Below are positions 50,035-59,701 of a stretch of 64,000 nucleotides of DNA, piece by piece; within the stretch, counting starts at the first letter, position 1, and each line of letters starts with the position of its first letter. The stretch is taken from assembly GCF_009811555.1 (NCBI RefSeq), contig NZ_BLIN01000005.1, positions 3,791,501 to 3,855,500 on the forward strand, given 5' to 3'. Under the pieces are notes generated by a model. It was given only the letters and a program-made list of their open reading frames with translations. It was not told the DNA's origin and made no database searches. Position numbers and translations under genes: made by a program. The stretch comes from Streptomyces caniferus. Its GTDB lineage: Bacteria > Actinomycetota > Actinomycetes > Streptomycetales > Streptomycetaceae.

Positions 50035-52332
50035 TCAGCTCGGGCGGTAGGCGCTCGTCGCCTGCTCGTACAGCTGGTCCGCCTCGTGCCGGCCGCTGTC
50101 CGGGCCGATGACGAGGACGAGGTGGTAGCGGCCGTTGTGGATCATCGCGAGGTTGCGCACGTACACCTCGCGGCCGCTGCCGTCCCGCCAGGAGAAGGTG
50201 CCCTCGGCCATCGCGGTCTTCCCGACGTCGATCCGCTGCAGACCGGAGGCCGAGGCCCATCCGGAGGAGCGGTACGGGGCCAGCTCCGGTTCCTTGTTCT
50301 GCATGTACGCCATGGGGTCGGTGCCGGAGTGCGCCGTCGTGTCGCGGCCGGGCACCACCACCAGCTCGAAGTCCCCGCCGACGTAGCGCACCTGGCCCCG
50401 CTCGTTCGCCCCGCGCCGCTGCCAGCCCTTGCGGACCGCGACCTGGAAGCCCTCCGGGTCGGTGCGGACCTCGAAGCCCTTGGCGACCTCCGTCGGCCGG
50501 GCGGTCCGCGGCGCGCCGGTGCCGGGGGACCCGCCGTCCCCCTTGCCACGGTCGCCGGACGGCGTAGGGCTGCCGCCGGGCGCCGCGCCCGAGGTGCCCG
50601 CACGGTCCGCGCCGCGCCCGCCGGCCGTGGAGTCCCGGCCGGACCGGGGCAGGAACGCCAGGGCGTAGATGAGCGCGCCGACGAGGAGGAGCAGGATCAC
50701 GGTGAGCAGCAGCCGGCCGAGGCGGCGCGGTGCGCGCGTCGGGCGCCCCTCGCGCGGCGCGGCGCCCAGCCCGACCTGGCCCGGCATCTCCTGGTCGAAG
50801 GGGTCCCGGTCCACGGCCCTGCCCGGCCCCGACGGCAGGGGCGGCTCGGCGGGCCGCTCCGCCCGGGGCTGCCGGAGCGGTTTGGGCTGCTTCGGTGGGC
50901 GGGGCGGACGGGGCGCGGGGGCGAGCGGGCCGGGCTGCTCCGGGGCCGGTGCCTGCGGGACGGGCGGTGCGGCCACGGCCGACGGCGCGCCGTCCGCGCC
51001 GACGACGGCCGGTGCCGGCTGCGGCCGGGCGCGCCGGGAGGCCCGGGTCTTCTTGTGGCGCCCCTTGCGGACGAGTTCACCGCGGCGCCGCACGATCGGC
51101 AGCCGCCGCGGATCGGCACCCTGCGACGCCGGCACCGTCACCAGCCTGCTGCCCGCCTCCGGCTCCGGCGCCGTACGGATCAACGAGCGCAGCCAGCCGC
51201 TCAGCTCCTCGAAATCCGGGCGGTCGGCGGGGTCCTGGCGCAGCAGGGACTCGACGACGGGGCGCAGCGCCCCGCACTCCTCGGCGACCGCCGGCGGCTG
51301 CGAGCAGACCAGCTGCGCCAGCTCGGCGGAGCTGTCCTCCGGGAACGGCGACTGCCCCTGCACGCTCCGGTAGAGCAGCGCGCCGACCGCCCACAGGTCG
51401 GTGGCCGGGCCGACCGGCGGCGCCAACTGCCAGTTCTCGTGCACCGGTCCGGCCTGCTCGGGCGCCCAGCGTTCGGTGACCGGACCGATGGCGGTCAGCC
51501 GCGCCTGCCGCGCCCGCTCGGCGGCGAGCCCGGCGGTGGGCCGGCCGTACGGGGTGGCGGTGTCGGCCCCGTCGTCGGGGGCGGACTTGGTCAGCGAGGC
51601 CGGTGCGGAGGCGGGCCCGTCGGATGCGGGCCCCTTCGTCGCGGGCCCCTTCGTCACGGGCCCCTTCGTCACGGCCTCGGCCTGCGGCGTCCCGGCCGGG
51701 GCGGGCGAATCGTATCCGCACAGCGCCTCCTGGGCCGCGCCCGCCGCCAGGCCGGTCAGGATGGCCCGGCCGTCGTCACAGACCAGGACCGTGCGGGCGG
51801 TGATGTTGCGGTGGAGCCAGCCCTTCGCGTGCAGCACCCGCAGCGCGGTCAGCAGATCCGCGGCGATCTCCGCGGCGCGGTGCGGGGACAGCGGCCGCTC
51901 GGCGAGCAGCGCGGACAGCGGGCGGGCGGTGAGGAGTTCCGCGACGATCCAGAGGCTGCCGTCCTGCGCGAAGGCGTCGAAGACCTGCTCCAGCCGCGGG
52001 TGGTCAGCCAGCTGCGCCGCCGTCGTCGCGGCCTCCAGCGCGCGCCGTACGGTGGGATCGCGGGGGCTGCGGTCGGCCTTCCCCGCCGTCACCCCGGCCG
52101 TCGTCCGTGCGGCACCGGGGCGGCCGCCGCCGGAGCCCCGCTCGCCGGGCCCCGTCGCCGGTGCCCCCACGACCTCCGCTTCGACGACCTCCGGCAGCGG
52201 CACCTGACGGACCAGCACCTCCTGCCCGCTGAAGGTGTCGAACGCCCGGGTCTCGGTGAAGTCGTCGTCGCCGAGGGGCCGCAACGGCAGGCGGTATCGC
52301 TCGGCGAGCACCCTTCCCGCGTACTCGTCCAC
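50035..52332 (-). CDS. Membrane-bound pseudokinase-like Hanks-type protein
   Basis: A 765-residue protein. The N-terminal 330 residues have the kinase fold, but key residues are changed. The catalytic Lys region reads EVLVRQVPLPE, the HRD loop reads HRNITARTVLV, and DFG is replaced by ILTGLAAG. The C-lobe is normal (ATDLWAVGALLYRSVQGQSPF). A Pro/Ala/basic linker (with three 15-nt repeats encoding TKGPATKGP-type units near 51630-51680) leads to one TM helix (LLLTVILLLLVGALIYALAFL) and an extracellular domain similar to that of the next kinase. GTG 52332 follows GGGGAGG. It may act as a scaffold or allosteric partner of the active kinase. Confidence 0.85.
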   Translation of the reverse strand: MDEYAGRVLAERYRLPLRPLGDDDFTETRAFDTFSGQEVLVRQVPLPEVVEAEVVGAPATGPGERGSGGGRPGAARTTAGVTAGKADRSPRDPTVRRALEAATTAAQLADHPRLEQVFDAFAQDGSLWIVAELLTARPLSALLAERPLSPHRAAEIAADLLTALRVLHAKGWLHRNITARTVLVCDDGRAILTGLAAGAAQEALCGYDSPAPAGTPQAEAVTKGPVTKGPATKGPASDGPASAPASLTKSAPDDGADTATPYGRPTAGLAAERARQARLTAIGPVTERWAPEQAGPVHENWQLAPPVGPATDLWAVGALLYRSVQGQSPFPEDSSAELAQLVCSQPPAVAEECGALRPVVESLLRQDPADRPDFEELSGWLRSLIRTAPEPEAGSRLVTVPASQGADPRRLPIVRRRGELVRKGRHKKTRASRRARPQPAPAVVGADGAPSAVAAPPVPQAPAPEQPGPLAPAPRPPRPPKQPKPLRQPRAERPAEPPLPSGPGRAVDRDPFDQEMPGQVGLGAAPREGRPTRAPRRLGRLLLTVILLLLVGALIYALAFLPRSGRDSTAGGRGADRAGTSGAAPGGSPTPSGDRGKGDGGSPGTGAPRTARPTEVAKGFEVRTDPEGFQVAVRKGWQRRGANERGQVRYVGGDFELVVVPGRDTTAHSGTDPMAYMQNKEPELAPYRSSGWASASGLQRIDVGKTAMAEGTFSWRDGSGREVYVRNLAMIHNGRYHLVLVIGPDSGRHEADQLYEQATSAYRPS

Positions 52333-52558
52333 GACGCCTCCCCGCAGCGCGCGCTGTCTCTACCGTCGCGCCGGAGCCGCCCGTCGGCGCTGGCGCCTCC
52401 GGTCACTTCCGGTCGTCTTCCCGCCGATTGCGGATGCGTCCGGTCTTCGCGGTCTCACGATACGTGCCCGCATCACGGCTTGCGGCCCGGTCGGCGCAAC
52501 GACGCGCGACCTCTCCGTTCTTCGTCGGCCCGTGCCCGAGCCCCGCACCCGGCCCCGC

Positions 52559-54730
52559 TCAGTCCTTCAGCGCGAAGGTCTTGAACGCGGTCGAGATCAT
52601 CTGCTGGCAGGCCTTGTCCTTCCAGGCGTCCGCCTTGCAGGTGATCATGATGGCGTAGCCGTGGTGGTCATCGGCCCGGAAGCCGCGGTCGAGGACCCGT
52701 ACCTTCTCGCCGCTCTGCCGACGGGTGAACGACCAGTCGGCGACGGTCGGGTAGTCCCGCCACTTCACCGACTTGATGCCGATGAGGTGGTAGTCCTCGC
52801 TGGAGGAGCGCACGGCCGGCTCCAGGCTGCGCCAGGAGGCCGCCGCATCGGTGCCGGGCTCGGCGTTGTAGTCGATCTGGATGCGCGGGAAGCCGCCCGA
52901 GGCGCTGTATATGGCGCCGGAGCCCTCCCCCGCGGTGTCGGTCTGATGGAAGCCCTTGGGCATCGCCATCCGGAAGTGGAACCTGCCGTTGGAGACCTCG
53001 GCGAAGCCGCCCGGCACCGCCTTGCCGCCCTTGCCGCCCCCGTCGTCCTTGCCGCCGTTGTCCTCGGCGGGGGTGACGTTCGACGGCGGCTGCGGGGTCG
53101 ACGGGCCCTGGCCCGTGGCCTTGTCCCCGCCCTCCTCGGCCGCGTCCGTGGAGGGCTTCGCCCGGCTCGCGGACGTCGCCTTGTCCTGCTTGCCCGACGA
53201 CTTGCCGCTCTTCTGCGCCGAATCGTCGCCGCCCAGGGAGACGGCCAGCACCGTGCCCAGCACCGCGAGGACGACGACCACGGCCACGATGATCAGCGTC
53301 CGGCGCGGGACGACATCGGTCACCGACGCGCGCGTCGCCGGGCGGCTCCCGTCACCGGATCCGGAGTCCACGCGGGCCGCCATCGCGGCGGCGGCGCTGC
53401 GGACGGACTGCAGGGCGCCGCGCACCCGCTCCTTGGCGGCCTCGGCGTCGAACCCGGGGCGGGCGCCCGCCGGACGGTCCGCGCCCGGGCTCGCCGAGCC
53501 CGTACGGTCCGCATCCGGCCGGTCCTGGCCGGTCACCCCGGCGGCCGCCGGGACCGCCGCCTTCTTCTTCTGCGGGCGCTCGGTCCGCACCGGCGCGCTC
53601 GCCGCGGCGGGCTTCGCCTCCCCGGCCTTGCCCGCGCCCGACCCCGCGGCCCCGGACGCGCCCGCGCCCGCCGTGCCGGCGACGGACGCGCTCGCGTTCC
53701 CGGCCGCCGGCTTCGCCACCGGCGCGGCAGCGGGCTTCGTCTCCCGCGCCGGCCGCGACTTCGCGGCGGGCTTCTGCTTCTGCTTCTGCTTGGGCGTGGC
53801 CCTGGGCTTCGGCTCCGCCCGCTCCAGGGGCGCCGTCGGCAGCGCCATCGCCCGGGTCGCGTCCATCGGGGGCTCGGGCGTCTGCGCCTCGGGGGCGTGG
53901 ACCACGTCCTCCAGCAGCACCCGCGCACCGGCGTCGTCCAGCCGGGCCGCCGGGTCCTTCACCAACAGGCCGTAGATGACCTCTTCCAGCGCGCCGGCGC
54001 TCTTCGGCGGCTCGACCGGTTCGGTCATCACCGCGGTCAGGGTGGCGATCGCGGAGCCCTTGTCGTACGGCGGAACGCCCTCGACACAGGCGTACAGCAG
54101 ACCGCCCAGCGACCACATGTCGGCCGGCGGGCCGGGCTTGTGGCCGCGGGCGCGCTCGGGGGAGATGTAGGAGGGGGCGCCGACGAGCATGCCCGTCGAG
54201 GTCACCGAGGGGTCGCCCTCGACCTGGGCGATACCGAAGTCGGTCAGCACGACCCGGCCGTCGTCGGACATCAGGACGTTGGACGGCTTCACATCGCGGT
54301 GCAGAATGCCCTCGGCGTGCGCGGCGCGCAGCACATCGAGCACGACCAGGCCGACCTCGGCGGCGCGGCGCGGGGTGAGCGGGCCGTCGTCGCGGACGAC
54401 CTCGGCCAGCGAGCGGCCCTCGACCAGCTCCATCACGATCCACGGGCGGTCGTCCTCGTCGACCACGTCGTAGACCGTCACCGCACCGTTGTTCCGGATC
54501 CGGGCGATCGCCTTGGCCTCGCGCAGCGTGCGGGTGATCAGACGACGCTTCTCGTCCTCCTCGACCCCGCCCGGGAAGCGCAGCTCCTTGACCGCGACCG
54601 TGCGGCCCAGGACCTCGTCGCGTGCCCGCCACACGGTGCCCATGCCGCCCCGGCCGAGAACATCGGCGAGCCGGTACCGCCCGGCGAGCAGCCTGCCCCC
54701 TTTGCCGTCCATCTCGACCTCGTCGCCCAC
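52559..54730 (-). CDS. Serine/threonine protein kinase, membrane-bound
   Basis: A 723-residue kinase. The catalytic domain has GRGGMGTVWRARD, VAVKELRFP (Lys48), HRDVKPSNVLM and DFGIAQV, all intact. A long Lys/Ala/Pro-rich juxtamembrane region follows, then a TM helix (TLIIVAVVVVLAVLGTVLAV), a Ser/Lys-rich stalk and an extracellular domain (FHFRMAMPKGFHQT, YHLIGIKSVKWRDYPTVADWSF) matching that of the pseudokinase beside it. GTG 54730 has GAGGGG five bases upstream. It lies in the guaB-glpD neighbourhood where Streptomyces carry a kinase cluster; substrates not evident. Confidence 0.92.
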   Translation of the reverse strand: MGDEVEMDGKGGRLLAGRYRLADVLGRGGMGTVWRARDEVLGRTVAVKELRFPGGVEEDEKRRLITRTLREAKAIARIRNNGAVTVYDVVDEDDRPWIVMELVEGRSLAEVVRDDGPLTPRRAAEVGLVVLDVLRAAHAEGILHRDVKPSNVLMSDDGRVVLTDFGIAQVEGDPSVTSTGMLVGAPSYISPERARGHKPGPPADMWSLGGLLYACVEGVPPYDKGSAIATLTAVMTEPVEPPKSAGALEEVIYGLLVKDPAARLDDAGARVLLEDVVHAPEAQTPEPPMDATRAMALPTAPLERAEPKPRATPKQKQKQKPAAKSRPARETKPAAAPVAKPAAGNASASVAGTAGAGASGAAGSGAGKAGEAKPAAASAPVRTERPQKKKAAVPAAAGVTGQDRPDADRTGSASPGADRPAGARPGFDAEAAKERVRGALQSVRSAAAAMAARVDSGSGDGSRPATRASVTDVVPRRTLIIVAVVVVLAVLGTVLAVSLGGDDSAQKSGKSSGKQDKATSASRAKPSTDAAEEGGDKATGQGPSTPQPPSNVTPAEDNGGKDDGGGKGGKAVPGGFAEVSNGRFHFRMAMPKGFHQTDTAGEGSGAIYSASGGFPRIQIDYNAEPGTDAAASWRSLEPAVRSSSEDYHLIGIKSVKWRDYPTVADWSFTRRQSGEKVRVLDRGFRADDHHGYAIMITCKADAWKDKACQQMISTAFKTFALKD

Positions 54731-54919
54731 TGAATCCCCTCTGCAATCCAGCCGAGTTGGCAGCTTCGACGTCCCATCGATCACCAAACTGGCCCAACTC
54801 GGACAACCCACCCTGGCAGAGCCTTCATTCTCCCTCATCCGCGGCCATGCGGAAGGCCCGGGTCTGTGCCGGACGACACCACGTACCCGTCATGATGGCC
54901 CCGACGAACGGGAGTCCCG

Positions 54920-56152
54920 ATGCCGAAGCGCTCGCCTCGCCCGGCCGCGACCGCCGTGCTTCCCCCCGTGCCGCCGGTCGCCGGCCGCCGCCGCGCCCTG
55001 CTCCGTTCGAGTGCCCTGGCCACGCTGGCCGCACTCGCCCTGACGGGCTGCACGGGCCAACCCCGGCCGGCTCCCCGCGCGAGCGAGGCGCACGAACGGC
55101 CGCCCGCGACGACCCGGCACGCACTGCAGCGCCTGGTCGACGACGGGATCCCCGGCGCGGCCTCGCTCACCACCCGCGCCGGGTACCCCGCCGCCCGCTA
55201 CTCCACGACCGGCGTGGCCGATCTGCGCAGCGGCCGCACGATGGGCCGGCAGGACCACTTCCGGGCCGGCAGCCTCACCAAGACCCTGGTCGCGACGGTC
55301 GTCCTGCAACTCGTCGCCGAGGGCAGGCTGTCCCTGCACGACAGCGCCGCCGCGCACCTCCCGCCCGGCGTCCCGGCCACCGGGGACGGCGACCGCAGCG
55401 AGCTGCGCACCGTGACGATCCGCCAGTTGCTGGACCATACGAGTGGACTGTTCAACTACACCCAGGACCCCCGGCTGTCGAAGCAGCTCTTCGGCACGGG
55501 CTTCGGCGCCCACCGCTACGACAGCCACACCCCGGCCGAGCTGCTGCGGATCGCTCTCGGCCACCCGCCGACGGCCGCACCGGGCACCCGGTACGCCTAC
55601 TCCAACACCAACTACCTCGTACTCGGCCTGGTCATCCGGGCGGTCACCGGAAACCCGTACGCCACGGAGATCCGCCGCCGCATCCTCGTCCCCGCCCGGC
55701 TCGACCACACCTCCTTCCCCGGCACCGACCCGGCATTGCCCACCCCGCACGGCCGCGCGTACTCCCGGGCCGATGGCCGGCGGGTGGACGCCACGTCCCT
55801 GGACCCCAGCAGGGCGGGCGCGGCCGGCGAGATGGTCACCACCCTCGGCGACCTCAACCGCTTCCTCGCAGCGCTGCTCGGCGGCAGGCTCCTGGCGCCG
55901 CGCCAGATGGCCCAGATACGCAACGAGAAGGGCACCGGCGGCGCCTACGGCCTCGGCCTGTACGCGGCCGAGCTGCCCTGCGGCGTCACGGTCTGGGGCC
56001 ACAACGGCGACATCAACGGCTCCTACGTCCGGGCCGCCGGCACCGCCGACGGCCGCCGCATCGTCAGCTATCGCATCAACACCGACACCCTGCCCGATCC
56101 GGCGCACGGCACGGCGGTGCTGACCGCGGAGTTCTGCTCCTCCCGGCACTGA
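54920..56152 (+). CDS. Serine hydrolase lipoprotein (class C beta-lactamase / DD-peptidase fold)
   Basis: A 410-residue exported enzyme. N-terminal basic region and hydrophobic segment end in the lipobox ALTGC. Catalytic motifs of serine penicillin-recognising enzymes: SLTK (SxxK) near residue 118, YSNTN (YxN) near 230, and HNG at the KTG position near 360. Probably a D-Ala-D-Ala carboxypeptidase or esterase at the cell surface. GGGAG precedes ATG 54920. It stands between the kinase and glpD. Confidence 0.9.
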   Translation: MPKRSPRPAATAVLPPVPPVAGRRRALLRSSALATLAALALTGCTGQPRPAPRASEAHERPPATTRHALQRLVDDGIPGAASLTTRAGYPAARYSTTGVADLRSGRTMGRQDHFRAGSLTKTLVATVVLQLVAEGRLSLHDSAAAHLPPGVPATGDGDRSELRTVTIRQLLDHTSGLFNYTQDPRLSKQLFGTGFGAHRYDSHTPAELLRIALGHPPTAAPGTRYAYSNTNYLVLGLVIRAVTGNPYATEIRRRILVPARLDHTSFPGTDPALPTPHGRAYSRADGRRVDATSLDPSRAGAAGEMVTTLGDLNRFLAALLGGRLLAPRQMAQIRNEKGTGGAYGLGLYAAELPCGVTVWGHNGDINGSYVRAAGTADGRRIVSYRINTDTLPDPAHGTAVLTAEFCSSRH

Positions 56153-56167
56153 GGCCTGCTGACGGGC

Positions 56168-57874
56168 CTACAGCGGCACGATGTCCGGAGCCCCCAGCCG
56201 CGCCGCATCCGCCGTCAGATCGTCCGGCTGCCGCTGGGATTCGCGTTCCGCCTCGACCCGCTTCTGGTAGTGCGTGATCTCCTTCTCGATCTGGTCGCGC
56301 TCCCAGCCCAGCGCGGGCGCGATCAGCTCGGCCACCTCGCGGGCGCTCCGGGTGCCCCGGTCGAAGGTCTCGATGGAGATGCGGGTGCGCCGGGTCAGCA
56401 CGTCGTCGAGGTGGCGGGCGCCCTCGTGCGTACAGGCGTAGACCGCCTCGGCCCGCAGATAGTCGTCCGCGGCCGCCAGCGGTTCGCCCAGGGAGGGATC
56501 GGCCACCACCAGCTCCAGCAGCTCCTCGGCGAGCGAGCCGTACCGGTTCAACAGATGCTCGATGCGCGCCACATGGAGTCCGGTGCGCGCCGCGATCCGG
56601 GCCCGCGCGTTCCACAGTGCCCGGTAGCCCTCGGCCCCGACCAGCGGAATGTCCTCGGTGACGCTCTCCGCGACCCTCTGGTCGAGGCCGTGCACCGCCT
56701 CGTCCACCGCGTCCTTCGCCATCACCCGGTACGTCGTGTACTTGCCGCCCGCGACCACGACCAGCCCCGGCACCGGATGCGCGACGGTGTGCTCCCGCGA
56801 CAGCTTGCTGGTGGCGTCCGACTCCCCGGCCAGCAGCGGACGCAGCCCCGCGTACACCCCCTCCACGTCGTCCCTGGTCAGCGGAGTCGCCAGTACCTCA
56901 TTCACATGCTCCAGCAGATAGTCGATGTCCGCGCTGGAGGCCGCCGGATGCGCCTTGTCGAGGTTCCATTCCGTGTCGGTGGTCCCCACGACCCAGTGCC
57001 GCCCCCACGGGATGACGAACAGGACGCTCTTCTCGGTCCGCAGGATCAGCCCGGTCGTCGAATGGATGCGGTCCTTGGGGACGACCAGGTGGATGCCCTT
57101 CGACGCCCGGACGTGGAACTGCCCGCGCTCACCGATCAGCCGCTGGGTGTCGTCCGTCCACACCCCGGTGGCGTTGACGATCTGCCGCGCCCGGATCTCG
57201 TACTCGCCGCCGCCCTCGACGTCCTGCACCCGCGCGCCGACCACCCGCTCGCCCTCGCGCAGGAAGCCCACCACCCGCGCCCGGTTGGCGACGTGCGCGT
57301 CGTAGGCGGCCGCGGTCCGCACCATCGTCGCCACATAGCGCGCGTCGTCCATCTGCGCGTCGTAGTACTGCAGCGCGCCGACCAGCGCGTCCTTCTTCAG
57401 GCAGGGCGCGACCTGCAGGGCCCGCCGGTGGGACAGATGCCGGTGATGGGGCAGCCCGCGGCCGTGCCCCGAGGAGATGGACATGGTGTCGTAGAGCGCC
57501 ACACCGGCGCCCGCGTACCAGCGCTCCCAGCCCTTGTGCTGCAGCGGATACAGGAACGGCACCGGCTTGACCAGGTGCGGCGCCAGCCGCTCCAGCAGCA
57601 GCCCCCGCTCCTTCAGCGCCTCTCTCACCAGCGCGAAGTCCAGCATTTCCAGATACCGCAGACCGCCGTGAATGAGCTTGCTCGACCGGCTGGAGGTGCC
57701 CGAGGCCCAGTCGCGCGCCTCGACGAGTCCGGTCGACAGGCCGCGGGTCGCCGCGTCCAGCGCCGTCCCCGCGCCGACGACTCCGCCGCCGACCACGAGA
57801 ATGTCCAGCTCCCGCTCCGCCATTCGGGCGAGCGCCTCGGCCCGCTGCGCCGGTCCCAGTATCGCTGTCTTCAC
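56168..57874 (-). CDS. glpD: Aerobic glycerol-3-phosphate dehydrogenase
   Basis: A 568-residue flavoenzyme oxidising sn-glycerol-3-phosphate to dihydroxyacetone phosphate and feeding electrons to the membrane quinone pool. FAD-binding motif ILVVGGGVVGAGTALDAATRGLSTGLVEARD at the N-terminus, the conserved GTSSRSSKLIHGGLRYLE block, FVIPWGRHWVVGTTDTEW in the middle and a C-terminal EGARHLDDVLTRRTRISIE domain. Length is typical for GlpD. GTG 57874 follows GGGAGG. No glpK or glpF is adjacent, as in the Streptomyces copy away from the glycerol operon. Confidence 0.94.
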   Translation of the reverse strand: MKTAILGPAQRAEALARMAERELDILVVGGGVVGAGTALDAATRGLSTGLVEARDWASGTSSRSSKLIHGGLRYLEMLDFALVREALKERGLLLERLAPHLVKPVPFLYPLQHKGWERWYAGAGVALYDTMSISSGHGRGLPHHRHLSHRRALQVAPCLKKDALVGALQYYDAQMDDARYVATMVRTAAAYDAHVANRARVVGFLREGERVVGARVQDVEGGGEYEIRARQIVNATGVWTDDTQRLIGERGQFHVRASKGIHLVVPKDRIHSTTGLILRTEKSVLFVIPWGRHWVVGTTDTEWNLDKAHPAASSADIDYLLEHVNEVLATPLTRDDVEGVYAGLRPLLAGESDATSKLSREHTVAHPVPGLVVVAGGKYTTYRVMAKDAVDEAVHGLDQRVAESVTEDIPLVGAEGYRALWNARARIAARTGLHVARIEHLLNRYGSLAEELLELVVADPSLGEPLAAADDYLRAEAVYACTHEGARHLDDVLTRRTRISIETFDRGTRSAREVAELIAPALGWERDQIEKEITHYQKRVEAERESQRQPDDLTADAARLGAPDIVPL

Positions 57875-58092
57875 CGCTGCCTCCCGCTGTGATCGGGGCC
57901 ACCCCCCCCCGTCCGTCGATTCTGTCCGCGCTGCGTTCCGGTATCCACCCTCCGCTCACGGCGACAACACCCCGCCGCCTTGATCCATCAATCCCTATTC
58001 TGGGTCAAATATCCGCTTAGTCTACTTATGCGTGATCGCCAGCCGTCATGCGCACACGTCATTCGCAGTCGCTCGGGAAGGACGGCCGCAGC

Positions 58093-59340
58093 ATGCCCGC
58101 AGACCTCGCCGTCATCGGACTCGGTCACCTCGGCCTCCCCCTCGCCCAGGCCGCCACCACCGCCGGCATCGGCACCATCGGCTACGACCCCGACCCGCAC
58201 ACCGCCGCCCTCTCCGGCGCCGACGGGCCGCTGTCCGCCACCGAACTCCGCCGCCTGCTCTCGGCCGGCTTCCGCACCACCACCGACCCCACCACCCTGG
58301 GCCGGGTCCGCACCGCGGTCCTCTGCGCGCCCACACCGCTCGGGGAGGACCGCGCGCCGGACCTCACCGCCCTGGCCGACGCCGCCCGCACACTGGCCGC
58401 ACAGCTGCGCCCGCACACCACGGTGATCCTCGAATCCACCGCCTACCCGGGCACCACCGAGGAATTCCTGCGCCCCCTCCTGGAGGAGGGCTCGGGCCTC
58501 ACCGCCGGCCGCGACTTCCACCTCGCCTGCTCCCCCGGCCGCCACGACCCCGGCAACCGCACCCACCGGTACGCCAACACCCCCAAGGTCATCGGCGGCC
58601 TCACCCCCGCCTGCACGGAGGCCGCCGCCGCCTTCTACAGCCGCCTCACCGACAAGGTCGTCCGCGCCCGCGGCCCCCGCGAGGCGGAGACCGCCAAGCT
58701 CCTGGAAACCAACTACCGCCACATCAACATCGCCCTGATGAACGAGATGGCGGTCTTCTGCCACGACATCGGCGTCGACCTGTGGGACGTCATCCGCTGC
58801 GCGGAGACCAAGCCATTCGGCTTCCAGTCCTTCCGCCCCGGCCCCGGAGTGGGCGGCCACGCCCCCGCCATCGACCCCAACCACCTCTCCTACAAGGGCC
58901 GCTCCCCGGGCCACCCGCTGCGCATGGTCGAACTCGCCCAGGAGGTGAACGGCCGGATGCCGCGCTACGTCATCCAGCGCTGCGCCACCCTCCTCAACGA
59001 ACACGGCAAGTCCGCCCGCGGCGCCCGGATCCTGCTCCTCGGCGTCACCTACAAGCCGGACATCGCAGACCAGGCGGGCTCACCGGCCCACGAGATCGCC
59101 TCCCGCCTGAGGGAACTGGGAGCGCACCTGACCTACCACGACCCCTACGTCCCCCAGTGGAACGTCCTGGACCGCCCGGTCCCCCGCGCCGACTCCCTCT
59201 ACGAGGCCGCCGCCGCCGCCGACCTGACGGTCCTCCTCCAGGCCCACCGCACGTACGACCTCCAGGGGCTCGCCGTCAAAGCGCAGCTGCTGCTGGATAC
59301 GCGGGGCGCGACGCCTACCGGTGCGGCGCACCGGTTGTAG
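58093..59340 (+). CDS. Nucleotide-sugar dehydrogenase family protein lacking the catalytic cysteine
   Basis: A 415-residue UDP-sugar 6-dehydrogenase-fold protein (WecC/UDP-ManNAc dehydrogenase type). Rossmann motif LAVIGLGHLGLPLAQ, then ESTAYPGTTEEF, the KLLETNYRHINIALMNEMAVFC segment, and the active-site loop PGVGGHAPAIDPNHLSYKG. In active enzymes this loop reads GGHC-x-P-x-DP; here Cys is Ala (GGC CAC GCC CCC GCC). The C-terminal domain GVTYKPDIADQAGSPAHEIASRL is intact. ATG 58093 has GGAAGG upstream. The protein may be inactive or use different chemistry. Confidence 0.85.
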   Translation: MPADLAVIGLGHLGLPLAQAATTAGIGTIGYDPDPHTAALSGADGPLSATELRRLLSAGFRTTTDPTTLGRVRTAVLCAPTPLGEDRAPDLTALADAARTLAAQLRPHTTVILESTAYPGTTEEFLRPLLEEGSGLTAGRDFHLACSPGRHDPGNRTHRYANTPKVIGGLTPACTEAAAAFYSRLTDKVVRARGPREAETAKLLETNYRHINIALMNEMAVFCHDIGVDLWDVIRCAETKPFGFQSFRPGPGVGGHAPAIDPNHLSYKGRSPGHPLRMVELAQEVNGRMPRYVIQRCATLLNEHGKSARGARILLLGVTYKPDIADQAGSPAHEIASRLRELGAHLTYHDPYVPQWNVLDRPVPRADSLYEAAAAADLTVLLQAHRTYDLQGLAVKAQLLLDTRGATPTGAAHRL

Positions 59341-59480
59341 GCCCACGTCTTCGGCTGCGGCGCCGCTTTGCGTCTCGCCTCCGGCGGGGGTGGTGGTTGG
59401 GCGGCGCCGTTCCGCCTCTCGCCGTCCGGCGGGGTGGGTGGTGGTTGGGCGGGGGCCGCTTGTGCTGTGTGGTGGGTGCC

Positions 59481-59557
59481 GGTGGTGGTCCTCCGGGGGT
59501 GGGTGTTCGGACTGCTTCGCTTTACGTCCGAACACCCACCCCCTCCGGCCCACCACC
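59481..59557 (-). repeat. Structured repeat element, copy B (inverted orientation)
   Basis: Read on the minus strand: an outer stem of 11 bp with one mismatch, GGA/GGA internal loop, perfect 18-bp inner stem (59495-59512 with 59526-59543) closed by GGAC/GTCC, and the loop GTAAAGCGAAGCA (59513-59525). Stem sequence unrelated to copies A and C. Confidence 0.88.
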
Positions 59558-59601
59558 TCCCGCCCGGGACCGCGACCCCCGCCCGGTGGGGGGAAGGGTT
59601 C

Positions 59602-59651
59602 AAAAACCAGAAGCTCGGCCGCGCCGTGGCATGGCCGAGCTTCTGGTTTTT
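59602..59651. terminator. Bidirectional rho-independent terminator
   Basis: AAAAACCAGAAGCTCGGCC (59602-59620) is perfectly complementary to 59633-59651, with a 12-nt loop. The A and T runs give a U-tract on both strands, ideal between convergent genes ending at 59340 and 59944. Confidence 0.92.
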
Positions 59652-59701
59652 GGTTTTTCTCCTGCTCCCCACAGGGGTGGGGCCCACAACTGACGGGAGG
59701 G

